Of a DNA stretch of 64,000 nucleotides, positions 20,170 to 31,408 are shown one piece after another. The stretch is from Lactifluus volemus. Taxonomy: Eukaryota > Basidiomycota > Agaricomycetes > Russulales > Russulaceae. Positions within the stretch are counted from its first letter, which is position 1; every line of letters begins with the position of its first letter. The notes beneath the pieces were generated by a model. The model made no database searches. It was not told the origin of the DNA and saw nothing but the letters and a program-made list of their open reading frames with translations. The stretch covers positions 1 to 64,000 of the forward strand of contig WTXI01000210.1 of assembly GCA_022376515.1 (NCBI GenBank). The letters are read 5' to 3'. The translations under genes and the position numbers were made by a program.

Positions 20170-20233
20170 ATGTCGGGTCGTTGCTCTACCGTATTTTATC
20201 CTCCCCTCATTAGAAGGCTGGGCCGACGTCATG
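20170..20233 (+). pseudogene. stranded first exon of an F-box-like gene
   Basis: 64 bases encode MSGRCSTVFYPPLIRRLGRRH and end in a perfect GTAAGC donor. The intron starts (AAATCTTTGTATCC) but breaks off after about 35 bases into the class 2 promoter module of gene B. The rest of the gene is missing, so this is a promoter plus exon left by recombination within the intron. Confidence 0.7.
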
Positions 20234-20269
20234 GTAAGCAGTTCCAAATCTTTGTATCCATAGTACTAG

Positions 20270-20495
20270 TAATGCGCAGTGCGATGGCCATTTTCTCATG
20301 GTCCGTATTCGAGTCCAACCACGGGTCCATCGCGGCACAGCCCCACCAATGCCAGTGAGAGGGACCCAGCGTCCCATTTGGAGGTCAGTGCCCTTGGCCA
20401 AGGGCACTGCCACCGCCACAGGAATGAAACATCTCGTCCAAGAGACCTACACTGCTGTATGCTCTTCAATTGGATCCACGTCATTACTCACCTCC
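20270..20495 (+). promoter_or_regulatory. class 2 upstream module of gene B
   Basis: AATGCGCAGTGCGATGGCC and CAACCACGGGTCCATCGCGG match the modules before the genes at 37472 and 48283. It joins directly to the broken intron of the stranded exon. Confidence 0.5.
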
Positions 20496-22053
20496 ATGAA
20501 CATCCCTGGCTGCTGCTCTACCATAACTTATCCTCCCCTTACTAGAGGGCTCTGCCGACGTCACGGTAAGCAGTTCAAAATCCTTGTGTCCCTGACTGTT
20601 CACAAATCGCGAATTAATAGGGCTCATCTGCAATATACGTCCCTCGCCTATCGACATCCTCAACGAAGACGTGCTTCTCAATATATTTGATCTGTATCGG
20701 CTGGCAGAATTGGACCACTGGCAATATGAAGAGAATACATTGAACGTTAAATGGTGCCGCCAACGTTGGTGGTACAAACTAGTACATGTTTGTCGACAAT
20801 GGCGAAGTCTTATTCTTGAATTCCCATCCCGGTTCGACCTTCATCTGTTCTGCACCGTTGGTGTGCCTGTAGCGGACATGCTCGCACATTCGCCACTTCT
20901 ACCACTCACCGTCTCGTATCACACTAAGGGTCGGAAGATAACAGCAGAAGATGAATCGGGTATATTTCTTGCACTTTCGCACCGTGATCGCCTGCATCAC
21001 GTTGACCTTTGGATGCCAAATCCGGGGAAGTTCGTCGCGAGTATGAATGATCAATTCCCACTTCTGGAACGCATGTATCTTGATTCTTCAATTGAAGTGG
21101 TCCTTCCTGCGACGTTTCAAGCCCCCAATCTACGCCAGCTCAAATTATGGACGGTATCCCTTCCAATTGGATCACCCTTACTCACAACGACTGCCACGGG
21201 ACTCGTCACTCTCGAACTTCGCCATATCCTGGCATCCGCCTATTTCCCTCCGAGTTATATACTCACCCGGCTTTCGCTTATGGCCCAGCTGGTCAATCTG
21301 TCCATTACATTTCATTCCTCTATCCCCAACCATGGTGTTGAAAGGCAGTCGCGCCAGACCTCAGACATGATCACACTTCCTAACCTACGCCGGTTTGTGT
21401 TCCATGGTACGGCCACATATTTGGAAGACCTTGTTGCTTGGATCAGCGTCCCTTCCCTTAGCATCCTTCGTGTCAGCCTTTTTAATCAGCTTCCCTTTAC
21501 GCTTCCACGCCTCTGGCAGTTCATCCAATCATCCGAGAACATCACATTTAGGGCCGTCCAGGTAACTTTCCGTTTGCTTGCCGTTTGCTTGCATGCGGTC
21601 CCTTTGAAGTGGGGGAATCCCTTGACGTTGCAGATCAGGTGCGAAGTTCCCGACAGGCAGGTAGCGTCTGCAGTTCAATTCTTTGGTACACTTTCACCGG
21701 TACTTTCTGTTGTGGAGCAAGTTGCATTCAGTCACGAAGAGCACTATAAACCATCAGAATGGCACAACAATGTCGATCGAAGTCAGTGGCGTCAACTTCT
21801 TAGGCCGTTCACCAACGCGAAGACCATTCATGTAAAAGATGGTCTCATTCGCAGAATCTTCCGTTCCTTACCATCTGACGATGGAGAGCCACCACTCGAG
21901 CTCCTTCCGAATCTTGAGGAGATTGGATATTCTGGAGGAAGCGATGCTCAGGACGCATTTACCAGATTTCTTGATGAACGACAAGTATCGGGCCATCCTG
22001 TGAGCCTGCGCTTGGTGGATCCTTCGATGTTCGATATACCTCACTATCTGTAG
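20496..22053 (+). CDS. F-box-like protein, array copy B
   Basis: Exons 20496-20565 and 20621-22053; 500 residues. It starts MNIPGCCSTITY. The F-box-like segment is SPIDILNEDVLLNIFDLYRL followed by the variable loop AELDHWQYEENTLNVKWC and WWYKLVHVCRQWRSLIL. The leucine-rich body carries the landmarks of the family, and its last 170 or so residues are nearly identical to copy A (RQLLRPFTNAKTIHVKD), which points to recent duplication or conversion. The 55-nt intron is not a multiple of three, so unlike copy A it must be spliced for the first exon to join. The expected role is SCF substrate adaptor. Confidence 0.82.
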
Positions 22054-23780
22054 CATGTGGGCGGTGCTAGACGCAAATTGGTGGATTGAAGTACGTCTCC
22101 ACACAACTACCCATATCTTAATCTCACCCCGTAACACCTGCCCAGTCTCCTGTTCATGGTGACCACCAGATTCTGATTATTGTTGAGATCGCAACAAAAG
22201 GTGCTTATCTTAGTCTTTATAGGCATGTGCCTTCTTGAGGGCTATCACGTACCCTTCCTCAGATTCCTTAAGTATAATTTGTCTCTCCATACATTTTGGC
22301 CATCTGTTATTCGCACTTCGAGCACGGTGTCCCTTGCAATGTATTTACGTACTGTTTATGCCTACCACTTATCAAGCTATGTCAAAGTCTTGCAATCTTG
22401 TGACCTACTGACTAAGACAACTGGAGTTCTTCTGCTCTTCATACCTTGCGCAAGCCAGTCACCCCTTTTTGTCGACATGTGTCTGTGCTGAAACTTGAAG
22501 CTGCTACGGATGTGACGTATTACCGCAATTAGCTGATGATACTCCGCCACCCTCATGAATCACCCGTTCATTTTTGAGCTTTCGACTCGAGAAACGTGCA
22601 GAGCTCATCGATCAGCTCACCGAAGTCTATGACAGTTGCCACAAACGATGCGACCCCACCTTAAGCACAACTGACCACAGATGTCCGGCGGCTATCGACT
22701 GTTTCTCAAAAATTTATTCCTCTTCCTGGGTTTCGTGATAAAGAATGGTGTCATGCAGCCGCCTTTCGATGGTATCTGCCTATCTTGTGAATTCCACCGT
22801 GTGTCATGTTCACACATGGTGCCGCGGAGCCCGCCAGTGCGTGGCCAGTTCAGCTCGTTTCGGCCATGTCTATACGTCGCCTTTCTTCAACTTGCCCTGG
22901 TACACCCGCATATACATGAACTACCCAAATCTCTCTCCCTCAGATTCGAACAGAACGGCCGCCGGCTAAGGCCCAGGAGAAGCCGGGGATGCATAATGGC
23001 GAGTATAGCGGCGATCGGAAAGATGTCACTGGGCTGAAGAAGAAACGTTCTGTGTCTTGAAACGTCACATTCGCGCATCGTCGAGGTGGAGGCAGCAGGT
23101 GATATCGACGACACTGGTCCCGGCACGCATACGTCTGGTAGCCTCATCTCATGCATCAGTGAGGACCAGCTCATTAGTTTAGACATCTTGTACGTCATCC
23201 TTGTGAGTGGAAAGCTTATCAACGACAGCGCGTTTGGCATACTTTCCTCTACCCCTCCCTCTCTCTATTTACCTTTACCTGTATAGAAACTCACCCGAAC
23301 ACCCTCGATTTACATGCACCGCTTTACCACTTGTGCCTCCACCCCCCTATGTAGCTAGCGCACCCCGCGCACACACGACACCGAACACTCACCTTTGGAC
23401 ACACATCTCGTACAGCTTCAACACCAAAGATACCTCGACAACACGTGTATTTGTGGCGCATGCGGCAGCTCACAGAAGTCGCGGCGCGACGCAAGAAGGT
23501 GCGGTCGGTGATGGCGAGAACGGTGATGAAGCTTGGGCAGTGTGATTGGGACCACGCGTAGCGCAGAAATTGAAAACGTAGCAGTCGCGTGGTTCGCTGC
23601 TTCCTTGGACTCACCAATTAAACCTTTTCTCCTTCTTCATTCCTTCGTGACTATAAAAGCCTTCCTTACATCCTATAAGCCGCTCTTTTATTCGTGTTTG
23701 AGACGTGATGTCATGTTGCGGTGATGTATGTAATTGTCCACTAGCACAAGAAGTGCTACTGCCATCTTCCGTACCTACTA
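22054..23780. pseudogene. companion module copy 3, degenerate
   Basis: The 3' flank closely matches that of gene A (GGGCTATCACGTACCCTTCCTCAG). Decayed companion sequence follows: PRSPPVRGQFSSF at about 22820 and LRFEQNGRRL at about 22935. Then comes the segment found elsewhere as GGCAACTCACAGAAGCATGG, here degraded near 23455. A TACCCCTCCCTCTC pyrimidine tract lies at 23250-23280. No intact gene. Confidence 0.5.
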
Positions 23781-23989
23781 GTACTCAGAAAACATCATAT
23801 GAACGTGGATGAGGGGGGGGGGAAATGTGGAAAATGTGTGTGCCAGTGTGACGAGGTGACGACGACGGCGACGAGGAAAGTGGACACGCGCGTCCCATTC
23901 TGGATACCGTGACCAGGCACAACCCCAGGTGGCGTCCGTCGGTTGTCCACCTCTACGTGACATCTACGTTCTAGCTCACCTCTCTGAAG
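23780..23989 (+). promoter_or_regulatory. class 3-like upstream module of gene C
   Basis: TATGAACGTGGATGAGGGGG, GAAAGTGGACACGCGCGTCCCATTCTGGATA and a GGTGGCGTCCGTCGGTTGTCC string are shared with the modules before 52103, 57663 and 61547. A GGGGGGGGG run lies at about 23813-23821. Confidence 0.4.
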
Positions 23990-25573
23990 ATGTCTGGTTG
24001 CTACTCTGCCATAATCTATCCTCTCATTAGAAGGCTCTGCCAACGTAAGCCAAGCAGTGAGTTCCCAATCTCTGTGTGTTTGATCTGCTCACAATCTTGT
24101 GAGTTAATAGGGCTCAACAGCAATAGACGACACTCACCTATCAATATCCTCAACGACGATGTGCTTCTCAACATATTTCATCTCTATCGGCTGGAAGAAT
24201 CGGACGAAGACGAGAATACCGAGTTGAAATACAGATGGGACGGCCAACGTTGGTGGTACAAACTGGCACATGTTTGTCAAGTGTGGAGATATATTATTCT
24301 TGGATCACCATCCCGGCTCAACCTTCATCTCCTCTGCACCAATGGTGTACCTGTAGCGGACATGCTCGCCCATTCACCACCTTTGCCACTTACCATTTGT
24401 TATCATGGTCATAAGATAACAATAGAAGATGAATCGGGTATATTGCTCGCACTTTCGCACCGTGATCGCGTGCGTCACATTCACTTTTCGATGCTCCCAA
24501 ATATGGGGATGTTCATCATGGTTATCGATGATCAATTCCCCGTTCTGGAACACATGTATATCAATTCTCAGACCGAACTGGACCTTCCTGAAACGTTTCA
24601 AGCCCCGAATCTACGCCATCTCATACTGTGGAGGGCTTACATTCCAATTGGAACACCCTTACTCACAACGAGTACCGCGGGACTCGTCACTCTCGAGCTT
24701 CATGATATCCCAACATCGGCTTACTTCCCTCCAAGTTATCTACTTACCCAGCTTTCGCTCATGGCCCAGCTGAAGAATCTGTCCATTGAATTTAGATCAC
24801 CTATCCCCATCCATGATGTTGACAGGCAGTTGCACCAGACCCCAGATATGACCACACTTCCTAACCTATGCTGGTTTGCGTTCACTGGCGTGAGCGGCTA
24901 TTTGGAGGGCCTTGTCTCTCGGATCAACGCTCCTTCCCTCAGCATCCTTCGTGTCTACCTTTTTAGTCAGCTCTCCTTTACTGTTCCACGCCTCCTGCAA
25001 TTCATGCAAACATCCGAGAATCTCAGATTTACCGCTGTCCACGTAAATTTCGGTGCGGTTGCCGTTTCCTTACATGCGGTCCCTTGGAAGTGGGACGCTC
25101 CCTTGGAACTGGAGGTCAGGTGCAGACCTCTCCACTGGCAGATTTCGTCTCAAGTCGCGGTGCAATTCTTTGGTACATTTTCACCCGTACTTTCGGTTGT
25201 CGAGAAAGTCACATTCTGCTACCAAGGGTACCATCGATCATCACAATGGTACAACAATGTCGACCGAAGTCAGTGGCGGCAATTTCTTAGACCGTTCACC
25301 AACGTGAAGACTATCCATGTACAAGGTGATCTCGTCGGCAAAGTCTTCCGTTCCTTAGATGGAGAGCCACCACTGGAGCTCCTTCCGAACCTTGAGGAAG
25401 TTAAATATTCTGGAGGGCTCGATGCTCCGGACGCACTTTATGCGTTCGTCGATGCACGACGCGTAACAGGGCATCCAGTAGACCTGCGCATGGTAGATCA
25501 CTCAATGTTCCTCGATGACTCGGGATCAGCCATTGCGTGTGAGCGCTGCGGCGACCGCGATATTAGGTGGTAG
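23990..25573 (+). CDS. F-box-like protein, array copy C
   Basis: Exons 23990-24056 and 24111-25573; 509 residues. An alternative donor at 24045 would give 505; both donors are phase 1. It starts MSGCYSAIIYPLIRRL. The F-box-like segment is SPINILNDDVLLNIFHLYRL, with loop EESDEDENTELKYRW and WWYKLAHVCQVWRYIIL. The body has the family landmarks (FAFTGVSGYLEGLVSRI, QFLRPFTNVKTIHVQ). The C-terminus is longer than in copy A and ends in ACERCGDRDIRW. Closest relatives are copies I and L (FVDARRVTGHPVDLR). The intron is 54 nt and stop-free in frame. The expected role is SCF substrate adaptor. Confidence 0.82.
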   Translation: MSGCYSAIIYPLIRRLCQRKPSSEFPISVCLICSQSCELIGLNSNRRHSPINILNDDVLLNIFHLYRLEESDEDENTELKYRWDGQRWWYKLAHVCQVWRYIILGSPSRLNLHLLCTNGVPVADMLAHSPPLPLTICYHGHKITIEDESGILLALSHRDRVRHIHFSMLPNMGMFIMVIDDQFPVLEHMYINSQTELDLPETFQAPNLRHLILWRAYIPIGTPLLTTSTAGLVTLELHDIPTSAYFPPSYLLTQLSLMAQLKNLSIEFRSPIPIHDVDRQLHQTPDMTTLPNLCWFAFTGVSGYLEGLVSRINAPSLSILRVYLFSQLSFTVPRLLQFMQTSENLRFTAVHVNFGAVAVSLHAVPWKWDAPLELEVRCRPLHWQISSQVAVQFFGTFSPVLSVVEKVTFCYQGYHRSSQWYNNVDRSQWRQFLRPFTNVKTIHVQGDLVGKVFRSLDGEPPLELLPNLEEVKYSGGLDAPDALYAFVDARRVTGHPVDLRMVDHSMFLDDSGSAIACERCGDRDIRW

Positions 25574-25629
25574 AAACAGTGCGTCTCAGTATAAATGACC
25601 ATGTCTCACTAGCGCTCACTCTCATACCA

Positions 25630-25880
25630 GCACATCGTCCCTTAGCTTCTAATCTCTTGCCATGGTAACTGAAAAAATCATGGGTTCATCTTGGCCACCA
25701 TTATTCGCACTTCGGGCATGCGCAAGTCCGCGTTCTGGGTAAGGTAAAATGAGATCAAGCTAGATGTCCCACACGTTGTTGAGCGGATCGTCTGTAGTTT
25801 ATTCGTGGGTGTGGGTGCCACAGCCAGTACTTGTATCAATATTAGAGGCGGAGGAGAGGTAGCAAGGGAGTACTAGTAGA
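25630..25880. repeat. direct repeat, copy 1
   Basis: Shares about 250 bp with 27293-27548 at high identity, including GTCCCACACGTTGTTGAGCG and TATTAGAGGCGGAGGAGAGG. Confidence 0.75.
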
Positions 25881-27292
25881 CCCAGAACTTCCTGAGGCAG
25901 ACGGACAGATGGACGGTGTGACAAGTAGAGTCATTGTGTAATCCTCCAAGATTAGTTAGTCACGAGTCGGCTTCCGTTCCATGATTCAAGTTGTCTACCC
26001 TTCCACAGTTTCTCTCGCCATATTTTCTCGCCCCTTCCCCCAGTATGCCTTGACGACCCCACAAATCATGGGTATGTCTTGGGCCATAGTTACGGTCACT
26101 GTAATTCTTTTTCATTGGTCGACTTCGGACAGCGTAAACTCGTGACGTGCTGACTAAGACATTTGCCGCCTCTGACCTCGGACGTCCGGCTGCTCTTCAT
26201 CCCGCTTCTCCACCTGGGCTTTTTTCCAAATGAACGTTTGCAAACCTGGTGCGAATCCATGGCGAGTGACTTAATCAACCAGATCCGGCAACGCTCCGTA
26301 CTCCTGCTTCTGTTGTTCAAGTTCCCATTGGCGTGGATGATCAGCTCGAGGGGTGTTGTTGACCTTTGTCGGGTGGAGAGCTATATCTAATGAGGTTAAA
26401 AAGGGGTGAGTAACCTCGCTTGCTGGTGAACAGTGCAACTGACGCGATCATCTTGCATAGCGTCCAAGTTATAAATTCCGACGAGATCTCAACCTCTGTT
26501 TGTGAACTTGCAACTCGGATATCGCCAGGGCGACGTGGCCTGCGAGCGTATCTCAAGTCTTTACTCGCCTTCCACGAACTTGAATACCACATATCGTTAG
26601 ATTGTTGCACCTGGCGCCACAGAGCCTGCGAGTGCGCGGCCAGTTCAGTTTGCTACAGCCCTATCAGCACCTCACGTCGTCTTTCTTTAAGCTGTCTTTG
26701 CACACCCGCATAAGCTATATATAAGCTACCCAAATCTCCCCTCAACCACAGGCCGGTTGTCATCCATGACATTCAAGCAAGGGCCGCTTTCACGTATGAT
26801 ATTTCGGGCAAGGCTAAGGCCCAGGAGAAGCCGGGGATGCAGACTGGCGAGGAATCCGAGGATAGTAGCGATCTGTAAGCTGTCACCGGACTGAGGAACG
26901 TCCTGAGTCTTGTACGTCCCGTTTTTTTTGAATACATGTCCATCTGATTATATATATGTATGCTTGGTGCTGGTCCGGCTCGATAAACCTAGGTGTGAGC
27001 GCTGCAGCAACTGTATTCGAGATGGGACACAGTACGTCTCGATTCAAATGCCTATCTCACTGGCGCTCACACATATCATAATAAGTCATCGATTAAATCG
27101 CAAATAAATGGCCAGCCGATTTGATCACGATTATACACCCTTTAGCCACGCAGACTTTCCTCCAATTTGAGGCTAGATAGCGTGTTGGACTCGCTGTGAT
27201 GTAACGCTTTGCCTTCTTGTCGATGGGCCTTAGCCCTCAATTCGAGATCGTGCGTGAAACACGATCAACTAATCGTACTTTGCCTCAATGAT

Positions 27293-27548
27293 CGCACATC
27301 ATTCCTTAGGTTCTAATCTCTCTCCGTGGTAACTGAAAAAATTATGCGTACATCTTGGCCACTATTATTCGCACTTCGGGCATGCGCAAGTCCAAATCCG
27401 CGTTCTGGGTAAGGTAAAATGAGGTCAAGCTAGATGTCCCACACGTTGTTGAGCGGATCGTCTGTAATTCATTCGCGGGTTCGGGTGCCATAGCTAGTAC
27501 TAGTATCAATATTAGAGGCGGAGGAGAGGTGGCACAGGAGTACTAATA
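27293..27548. repeat. direct repeat, copy 2
   Basis: Second copy of 25630-25880, with small indels. Confidence 0.75.
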
Positions 27549-28049
27549 GACGCTGAGGCAGATGGCCAGCTGGATGGGGTGAACTGAAGCAGAGTCGTCG
27601 TGCTAGTACAAGACAAGCTCTGTGTGACCTCTTTCGCTGAGAAGCTGCGGAAGCTTCCGCTTGTGCGACCCTCCAAGAGCCTAGTCAGTCAGTCTGGTTA
27701 CCCTTGGGAAAAACAACGCACACAAAAAAAGCTCTATTCAGCAGGGTCCGTACGTCCGTTGATCATTCTGGGGACTTGTCAGCGCTGCGTGCGGAAGCTC
27801 GCTTGGCATTTGCTGTATATTGTATACGTAGGGTAGTTAGGCGAAAGGGAGTGAGATATTTGTCCGTCCGAAGGGGAGTGTGCTGTGGATAAAGCTTAGT
27901 GCTCGCTGTGACCAAAGCCAGAAACTTGCATCTAGCAACCCGAGGGTTGTAACGTCCATACCCGTGGCGCTCTGTGTGGCTTGTGTTCGTAACTTGAAGT
28001 ATTTGAAGGTCATAACTGAAGGCATTGGCCTGTCTGCGCTGTATCCGCG

Positions 28050-28295
28050 TGCATAATGTACAAACGTAGGTGAGTATGTGAAAGTGAGGAAAATGAGGCG
28101 TGGCTCATGTGACGACAGCGACGGCAATGATGACGAGGAAGGTGGACGCCAACGTGCCATTCTGGATATAGGTCAGCGCCCACCTTGGCCAAGGACACTG
28201 CCACCGCCACGGAATGAGGGATCGGTCGTCTACACACTGCTGTACTATGCTCTTCAATCACATCCGAGTCCACGTCATTACTCACCTCCCTGAAA
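28050..28295 (+). promoter_or_regulatory. upstream module of gene D
   Basis: Contains GTGACGACAGCGACGGCAATG and GATATAGGTCAGCGCCCACC, shared with other upstream modules, and ends in the common CTCACCTCCCTGAAA before the start codon. Confidence 0.4.
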
Positions 28296-29885
28296 ATGCC
28301 TGGATGCTGCTCTACCACAATTTATCCTCCCCTCATTAGAAGGCTCGGCCGACGTACTAGTACGCAGTTCCAAATCATAATCTTTGTGTCGCTGATCTGT
28401 TCCTGATCCCAAATTTGCGAATCAATAGGGCTCGACAGCAATCATGATGCCAGCAATAAACGACGCTCACCTATCGATATCCTCAATGATGACGTGTTTC
28501 TCAATATATTTCATCTTTATCGGCTGGCAGATCCGGACGAATATGAAGATGAGAATGGCTGGTTGACCCTCGGATACAAGCGTCAACGTTGGTGGTACAA
28601 ACTGGCACAAGTTTGTCGACAGTGGCGAAATATTATTCTTGAATCACCATCTTGGCTCGACCTTGATCTCTACTGCACCTTTGGTGTACCTGTAGCTGAC
28701 ATGCTCGCACATTCACCACCTCTACCACTCACCATCTATTATCCCCAAGCCATGTATTATCCCAAAACTCCGATACAGAAGATAACAGCAGAAGATGAAT
28801 CGGGTATATTGCTCGCACTTTCACACCGCGATCGCATTCGTCGCATTGACCTTCGGCACCTCCGAAATATGGAGAAGTTCTTCACGGTTATGGGTGATCA
28901 ATTCCCAATTCTGGAACGCGTGTATATCTATTCTCATCCCAAAGCGCGAGTGGTCCTCCCTGAAACGTTTCAAGCCCCCAATCTACGCCATCTCGTACTG
29001 TCGGCGACTTCCCTTCCAATTGGATCACCCTTACTCACAACTGCCGCGGGACTCGTCACTCTCGAGCTTCTCGATATCCCCGCATCCGCCTATTTCCCTC
29101 CAAGTCATCTACTTACCCGGCTTTCGCTTATGGCCCAGCTGAAGAGGCTGTCCATTACATTTTTTTCCCCTATCCCCAACCGTGATGTTGAAAGGCAGTT
29201 GCACCAGACCCCGGATATGGTCGTACTTCCTAACCTACGCTTCTTTCTATTCAGAGGTACGACGACATATTTGGAAGGTCTTGTTGGTCGGATCAGCGCC
29301 CCTTTCCTCAACCAACTTCAACTCCATCTTAATCACCGGCCCCCCTTTATTTTTCCACGCCTCTTGCAGTTCATACAAACATCCCAGAACCTGGAATTTA
29401 CCGCTGTTCAGGTAGCTTTCGGCGCCTCTGCCCTTTCCTTATATGCGGTCCCTCCGAGTCGGACGCTGTTGTTGCGGATCTGGTGCGAAAATCTCGACTG
29501 GCAGGTTACGGCTGCGGCGCAATTATTTGGTACACTTTCACCCGTACTCTCTGTTGTCGAGCAAGTCACATTCAGCTACGAAGAGCACCAACAATCATCG
29601 GAATGGCACAACAATGTCGACCGAAGTCGGTGGCGTGAACTCCTTAGGCCGTTCACCAACGCGAAGACTATTCATGTGCACGATGATCTCGTCAGCAAAA
29701 TCTTCTGTTCTGACGATGGAGAGCCACCACTGGAGTTCCTTCCAAACCTTGAGGTAGTTGGATATTCTGGAGGAAGCGATGCTCGGGACGCATTTATCAC
29801 ATTTCTCAATGAACGACAGGTAGCAGGCCGTCCTGTGACCCTCCGCATTGTAGGTCGCTCGGTGCTCAAGGATCAATATTACTAA
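28296..29885 (+). CDS. F-box-like protein, array copy D
   Basis: Exons 28296-28359 and 28429-29885; 506 residues. A weaker donor at 28354 gives 504. It starts MPGCCSTTIYPPLIRRLGR. After the intron there is a small family-specific insertion (HDASN) before SPIDILNDDVFLNIFHLYRL. The loop is ADPDEYEDENGWLTLGY, then WWYKLAQVCRQWRNIIL. A second insertion (QAMYYPKTPIQ) lies in the first leucine-rich strand region. It ends SVLKDQYY. It is nearly identical to copy F over the last 200 residues and its 3' flank, so the two are recent duplicates about 9.2 kb apart. Role as for the family. Confidence 0.82.
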
Positions 29886-30430
29886 GTACGTGTGGGCGCT
29901 GCAGCACTGGTTGTAAGGATTGAAGTACGTCTCGATACAACTACCCATATTTCACTCGAGCTCACATCCACACTGACTCTTCTGTTCATGTCAACCGCCA
30001 GAATTCATGTCGTCGATGATATCGCAACACTGAGTAGCCCCAAGTTGCTTATCATGGGTCTATACTCACTTTGCGCCTTGAAGCCGCAAAGTTGATGACC
30101 ATCATACACCCTTTCGATTTCGTTGCATGATCGCACACCTTTCCTCAGTTTCTCTAATTTCTATTTCTCTCCCCTCTGCGTCCCTTGCCACTGCACAAAT
30201 CATGCGTATGTCTTGGGCCATCATTACGGTTACTGTAATTCCTTTTCATTGTTCGACTTATTGACAGCTTGTAAACCCGCGACGTACTGACTAAGTCATT
30301 CGGGCGTCTCAGATCTCTCGGACCTTAGGCTGCTCTTCATCCCGCTTGTTTGTTTTGTCGATATGCCTCTCCACTTTTTTCAACTAGCCTGAGCCTTTTT
30401 TAAGATGAATGTTTGTAGACCCGGTGAGCC
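29886..30430. other. 3' flank of gene D
   Basis: Closely matches 39032-39580 downstream of gene F. It includes short companion-like strings (CGACGTACTGACTAAGTCATTC) but no readable gene. Confidence 0.45.
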
Positions 30431-31408
30431 TTCCGCTCAAGCTGCCATTGCAATCGTCTGTGGCTATAACTCTTATATTCATTCTTGTTAAGTAGGGGGG
30501 TTACGAAGGGGGGTGAAGGGGATTTAGTGTGAACGATGAGCGCTGAGCGTTGAGCCCGAGAAGAGAATTCGTCACGATATGTTCAAAGTATACCTATTCA
30601 TATATTCTACCCATCTGACTGATGTGGAGGAATGGACACAAATAAATATATCGTGATTTGTGGTACGTACGGGGAATCGGGGATCATTGCTAGTCAGCAA
30701 CCGTCGTCCACTCTCAACCTCCCATTCTCATTGCTGGCCTTGGCACTGGACCGGATATATGCGCAGCTCCACACTCTGGGGAAAGGCGAGCCGAGAGGGA
30801 ACTCGATAGCTTATCCACCGGTCTTCTCCACTTGCGTTCGTGGGTGCGGGTGCCACATGGGAGTATGGAACGATGACGTCGTGTAGAATGAAACAAGATC
30901 GGGCCAAATCCCTGGATGTTGCCCACTTGGGGGCGTCCGCCTGCGCGAGATGATCTGCAAGAATCAGAGTCAGTCAGTCGGTCATTACGATGTGTGTAAC
31001 AGTGGTTTCGCTGGTTATCGTTGGGAGAAGAAACAACGCACGTCAAAAAACGTACATCTAGCAGAGCTGTAGTACGTGCTAGTGTTCGGCGTGACCTGGC
31101 GTTGGTGGACCGACAGCACTTGAACTGTTTGAATGTGGTGGGGTGTTGACCTTTCTGCGCTGTATCCGCGCGCATATTATATAAATGTAGGTGTGCGTGA
31201 AAGTGGGAAAAAGTGGCTCATAATGAGGTGACGACGGCGACGATGATGATGACGAGGAAGGTGAACGCCAGCCCGGGCCAATTCTGGGTCCGCGCCCTCT
31301 CGGAAGGACGCTTCCACCGCCACAGGAATGAGGCATTGGTCATCCAAGAGGCCTACACATTGCTGAACACTATTCAATCACATCCACATCTTTACTCGCC
31401 TCCCTGAA
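30430..31408 (+). promoter_or_regulatory. class 1 upstream module of gene E
   Basis: Copy of the 19200-20169 block: GTAACAGTGGTTTCGCTGGTTATCG, GTGTTCGGCGTGACCTGGCG, TTGACCTTTCTGCGCTGTATCC and a TATA box at 31178-31185. It then has the GACGGCGACGATGATGATGACGAGG run. Here the module drives a complete gene. Confidence 0.55.
31178..31185 (+). promoter_or_regulatory. TATA box of gene E
   Basis: TATATAAA in GCATATTATATAAATGTAGG, 224 bases before the start codon at 31409; conserved in four module copies. Confidence 0.55.

Larger units (their letters stand above)
25574..28050. other. 3' flank and degenerate companion module copy 4, with an internal direct repeat
   Basis: It holds two copies of a segment of about 250 bp (25630-25880 and 27293-27548; shared string GGCATGCGCAAGTCC). 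Between them is a decayed companion sequence (SARISP-like reading near 26520). A short stretch at about 26990-27075 matches the 3' end of C-type genes (GTGAGCGCTGCAGCAACTG). No intact gene was found. Confidence 0.5.

Noticed and set aside
24374..24601. Minus-strand open frames inside the F-box genes (also at 43034, 48682, 52505 and 61948)
   Set aside because: Shadows of the conserved coding strand; they appear at the same place in every copy and have no independent support.
28010..28318. Recurrent minus-strand open frames antisense to the F-box upstream modules (also at 31079, 37231, 42442 and 47982)
   Set aside because: They recur because the DNA is duplicated; lengths and ends differ between copies and no conserved protein emerges.
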